The position numbers and the translations under genes are program-made. A stretch of DNA of 6,282 nt from DASVXQ01 sp046727955 (GTDB lineage: Bacteria; Actinomycetota; CALGFH01). Location: positions 1-6,282 of the forward strand of contig JBKPDO010000129.1 in the NCBI GenBank assembly GCA_046727955.1, in the 5' to 3' direction. Shown piece by piece: positions 5,140 through 6,282 of the stretch (its first letter is position 1; each line of letters opens with the position of its first letter). The notes under the pieces are model-generated. The model ran no database searches. It was given only the letters and a program-made list of their open reading frames with translations, and was not told where the DNA came from.

Positions 5140-5533
5140 AAGAGCGATACGGACTGGCTGCACTTCCAGACCGGCTCGGCCCGCCTGTTGCCCAAGCTGA
5201 TCGGCGGGCGAGCCCGCGGCCCGCTGTTTGTGCCGCCCGCGTCCCGGTCCCCGCCCGGGCGCAAGCGACGGCCGACCGCTGCCCGCAGACCGGCCGGGCG
5301 CGGCTGTCCTACCGCCACGCCGAGGCGCTGTTCCACCAGGCCTCCGGCGGTGGACCCTGCATCGGCTCCGCCACAGTGCGCTCACCCACCTGGCCGAGCA
5401 GAACGTCCCCTTGCCGCTGCTGATGGCCAAGAGCCGCCACACCAGCCTGCGGTCGCTGCAGCGCTACGCCCGCCCCGGTGCCGAGGCGGTCGCCGCGCTT
5501 ACCGCCGCCGACCCCGCCCGCCGGCGCCGTTGA
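5137..5533 (+). pseudogene. Tyrosine recombinase/integrase, C-terminal catalytic part, frame-broken
   Basis: Seen: three frame segments line up with the actinobacterial phage-integrase family. Segment 1 (to about 5232) gives DWLHFQTGSARLLPKLIGGR and GPLFV; segment 2 (about 5232-5349) gives CPQTGRARLSYRHAEALF then HQASG; segment 3 (5349-5533) gives WTLHRLRHSALTHLAEQNVP, LLMAKSRHTSLRSLQRYARP and ends ADPARRRR. Catalytic residues visible: His and Arg of HRLRH, His of SRH and the nucleophilic Tyr of LQRY. The first catalytic Arg, the core-binding N-terminal domain and about half of the protein are missing. Each frame join fits loss of one G (GTGGCC to GTGCC near 5232; GGCGGGTGG to GGCGGTGG near 5349). 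Inference: a dead relic of an integrase that starts immediately at the palindrome 5108-5139. An ATG/GTG-initiated product from segment 3 alone would lack DNA-binding parts. Confidence 0.8.
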
Positions 5534-5579
5534 CATCGCCAGCCGCCAATGTTGCGGTTGATCGGAGGTACCAATCGAT

Positions 5580-6137
5580 TCAGGCCGGTGGGATGCGGGT
5601 CTGCTTCTCCCAGATCGAGACGTGCTGGTGGCTGTCACTGGTGAAGGCTTCCCGCGTCCAGGTGGCCCAGCGCTCGCGCAGGCGTAGCCCGGCGAGCTGG
5701 GCCATCATGTCCAGCTCGGCCGGCCACACATACCGGAACGGGATCGTGCTGTACTCGCCGCGGCCGTCGGCGAACTCGACGTAGTGCCCGCGCATCACCT
5801 GCGTGGCTGTGTCGTAGGCGTAGCACACCCATTGGTCCGGGCTGACGTGCCACGCCAGGACATTCTGCCCGGGTGGGAGTCGGCGCAGCTCGGGGACCCT
5901 TGTCTCGATGACGAAGCAGCCGCCGGGCGCAAGGTGCGCCGCAGCGTTGCCGAAGCAGGCCACCTGCGCCTGCTGCGTGGTCAGGTTCATGATCGTGTTG
6001 AAGACCAGGTACGCGAGGGAGAACGTCCCGTCCACCCTGGTGGTGGCGAAGTCGCCGATCGTCACGCCGATCGCCTCGCTGCCCGGCTTGGCGCGCAGCC
6101 GGGCGACCATCGCCCGCGACAGGTCGATGCCATGGAC
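5580..6137 (-). pseudogene. SAM-dependent methyltransferase lacking its N-terminus
   Basis: Seen: about 185 codons ending at TGA (5582-5580). It begins within the cofactor fold at VHGIDLSRAMVARL (ribose-binding Asp after strand 2), then IGDFATT, LAYLVFNTIMNLTT and HLAPGGCFVIETRVPEL. A C-terminal part with FRYVWPAELDMMAQLAGLRL and DSHQHVSIWEK closes it. Known: the family is about 240-250 aa and opens with ~50-60 residues that include the glycine-rich motif I (GxGxGR); these are absent, so S-adenosylmethionine binding is not possible. On this strand the frame upstream of about 6138 reads antisense to the IS6 transposase fragment, which marks the breakpoint; the ATG at 6212 lies within that foreign part. 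It is a different protein from the intact methyltransferase at 2294-2998, with only general fold similarity. Its 3' end lies 46 nt from the recombinase stop (convergent). Confidence 0.8.
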
Positions 6138-6282
6138 CGGGACGTCGCGGTCTACCGGTGGGTGCTGCGGTTCACGCCGCTGCTGGCCGAGGCCGCCCGG
6201 CCGTGCCGGCACGCCGTCGGGGGTCGCTGGTCCGCCGACGAGCCCGACGTGAAGGTCGCCGGCCGGTGGCGCTACGCCGACC
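6138..6282 (+). pseudogene. IS6-family transposase fragment, running off the window
   Basis: Seen: a plus frame reading RDVAVYRWVLRFTPLLAEAA, RPCRHAVGGRW, SADEPDVKVAGRWRYAD to the window end. Known: IS6-family DDE transposases (about 230-240 aa) have VYRWVxxFTPxLxxxARPCRHxxGDRWxVDETYVKVxGRWRYVYRA; the Asp of DET is the first catalytic acid and is retained (GAC 6237-6239). Missing: the N-terminal ~60-70 residues with the helix-turn-helix, lost at the junction with the methyltransferase remnant. Changed: TY of DETYV is PD here, and the VY expected after GRWRY is AD. An ATG at 6132 is in frame but belongs to the junction. The remaining catalytic Asp and Glu would lie to the right of the window. 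Inference: a 5'-truncated, decaying copy. Confidence 0.75.

Noticed and set aside
5188..5784. 198-codon plus-strand frame through the recombinase region
   Set aside because: Only its first ~15 codons are in the recombinase frame; the rest is shadow sequence rich in Arg/Pro that continues antisense through the second methyltransferase.
1..6282. CRISPR array, tRNA/rRNA gene, toxin-antitoxin or other defence system
   Set aside because: No regularly spaced repeats, no cloverleaf-like or rRNA sequence, and no recognisable defence or toxin domains were seen on either strand.

Overview
The window is about 70% G+C, and its codon use and protein families (IS701- and IS6-type transposases, LuxR/LAL-type regulators, ester cyclase, UBP-type zinc finger, actinobacterial tyrosine recombinase) point to an actinomycete-type bacterium (Actinomycetota). 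I cannot name a genus from sequence alone. The ends cut through two genes, so this is an internal piece of a contig.

Layout, left to right. (1) 1-200: the 3' tail of a secreted or surface protein with Ig-like sequence, followed by a strong stem-loop terminator. (2) 201-573: unassigned sequence, then only the last ~38 codons of a chloroperoxidase-like alpha/beta hydrolase with its own hairpin terminator. (3) 612-2082: a nearly complete IS701-family insertion sequence with 16-bp terminal inverted repeats and a transposase broken by two single-base shifts. (4) 2083-2998: a less GC-rich spacer and the only gene here that looks intact, a class I SAM-dependent methyltransferase of 234 aa. (5) 3128-6282: a row of gene fragments, each cut at one end: IS630-family transposase tail (-), UBP zinc finger with an internal deletion (-) overlapping a thioredoxin-fold tail (-), LuxR-family HTH tail (+), ester cyclase head (+), HEXXH metallopeptidase-like head (-) with an unidentified upstream gene tail (-), a perfect 12-8-12 bp palindrome, tyrosine recombinase catalytic tail (+), a second methyltransferase lacking its N-terminus (-), and an IS6-family transposase fragment (+) running off the window.

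The genes do not form one working pathway. The region reads as a recombination junkyard: pieces of at least four mobile-element genes are interleaved with truncated chromosomal genes, and strand switches at near-zero spacing mark the breakpoints. Some original neighbourhoods survive inside the pieces: thioredoxin tail/UBP finger with a 4-nt ATGA overlap, LuxR/ester cyclase, and unknown gene/HEXXH peptidase 2 nt apart. I found no intact defence, toxin or biosynthetic system. The most interesting items are the lox-like palindrome beside the recombinase remnant, the precise patchwork of breakpoints, and the clustering of single-base frameshifts in the two mobile-element genes.
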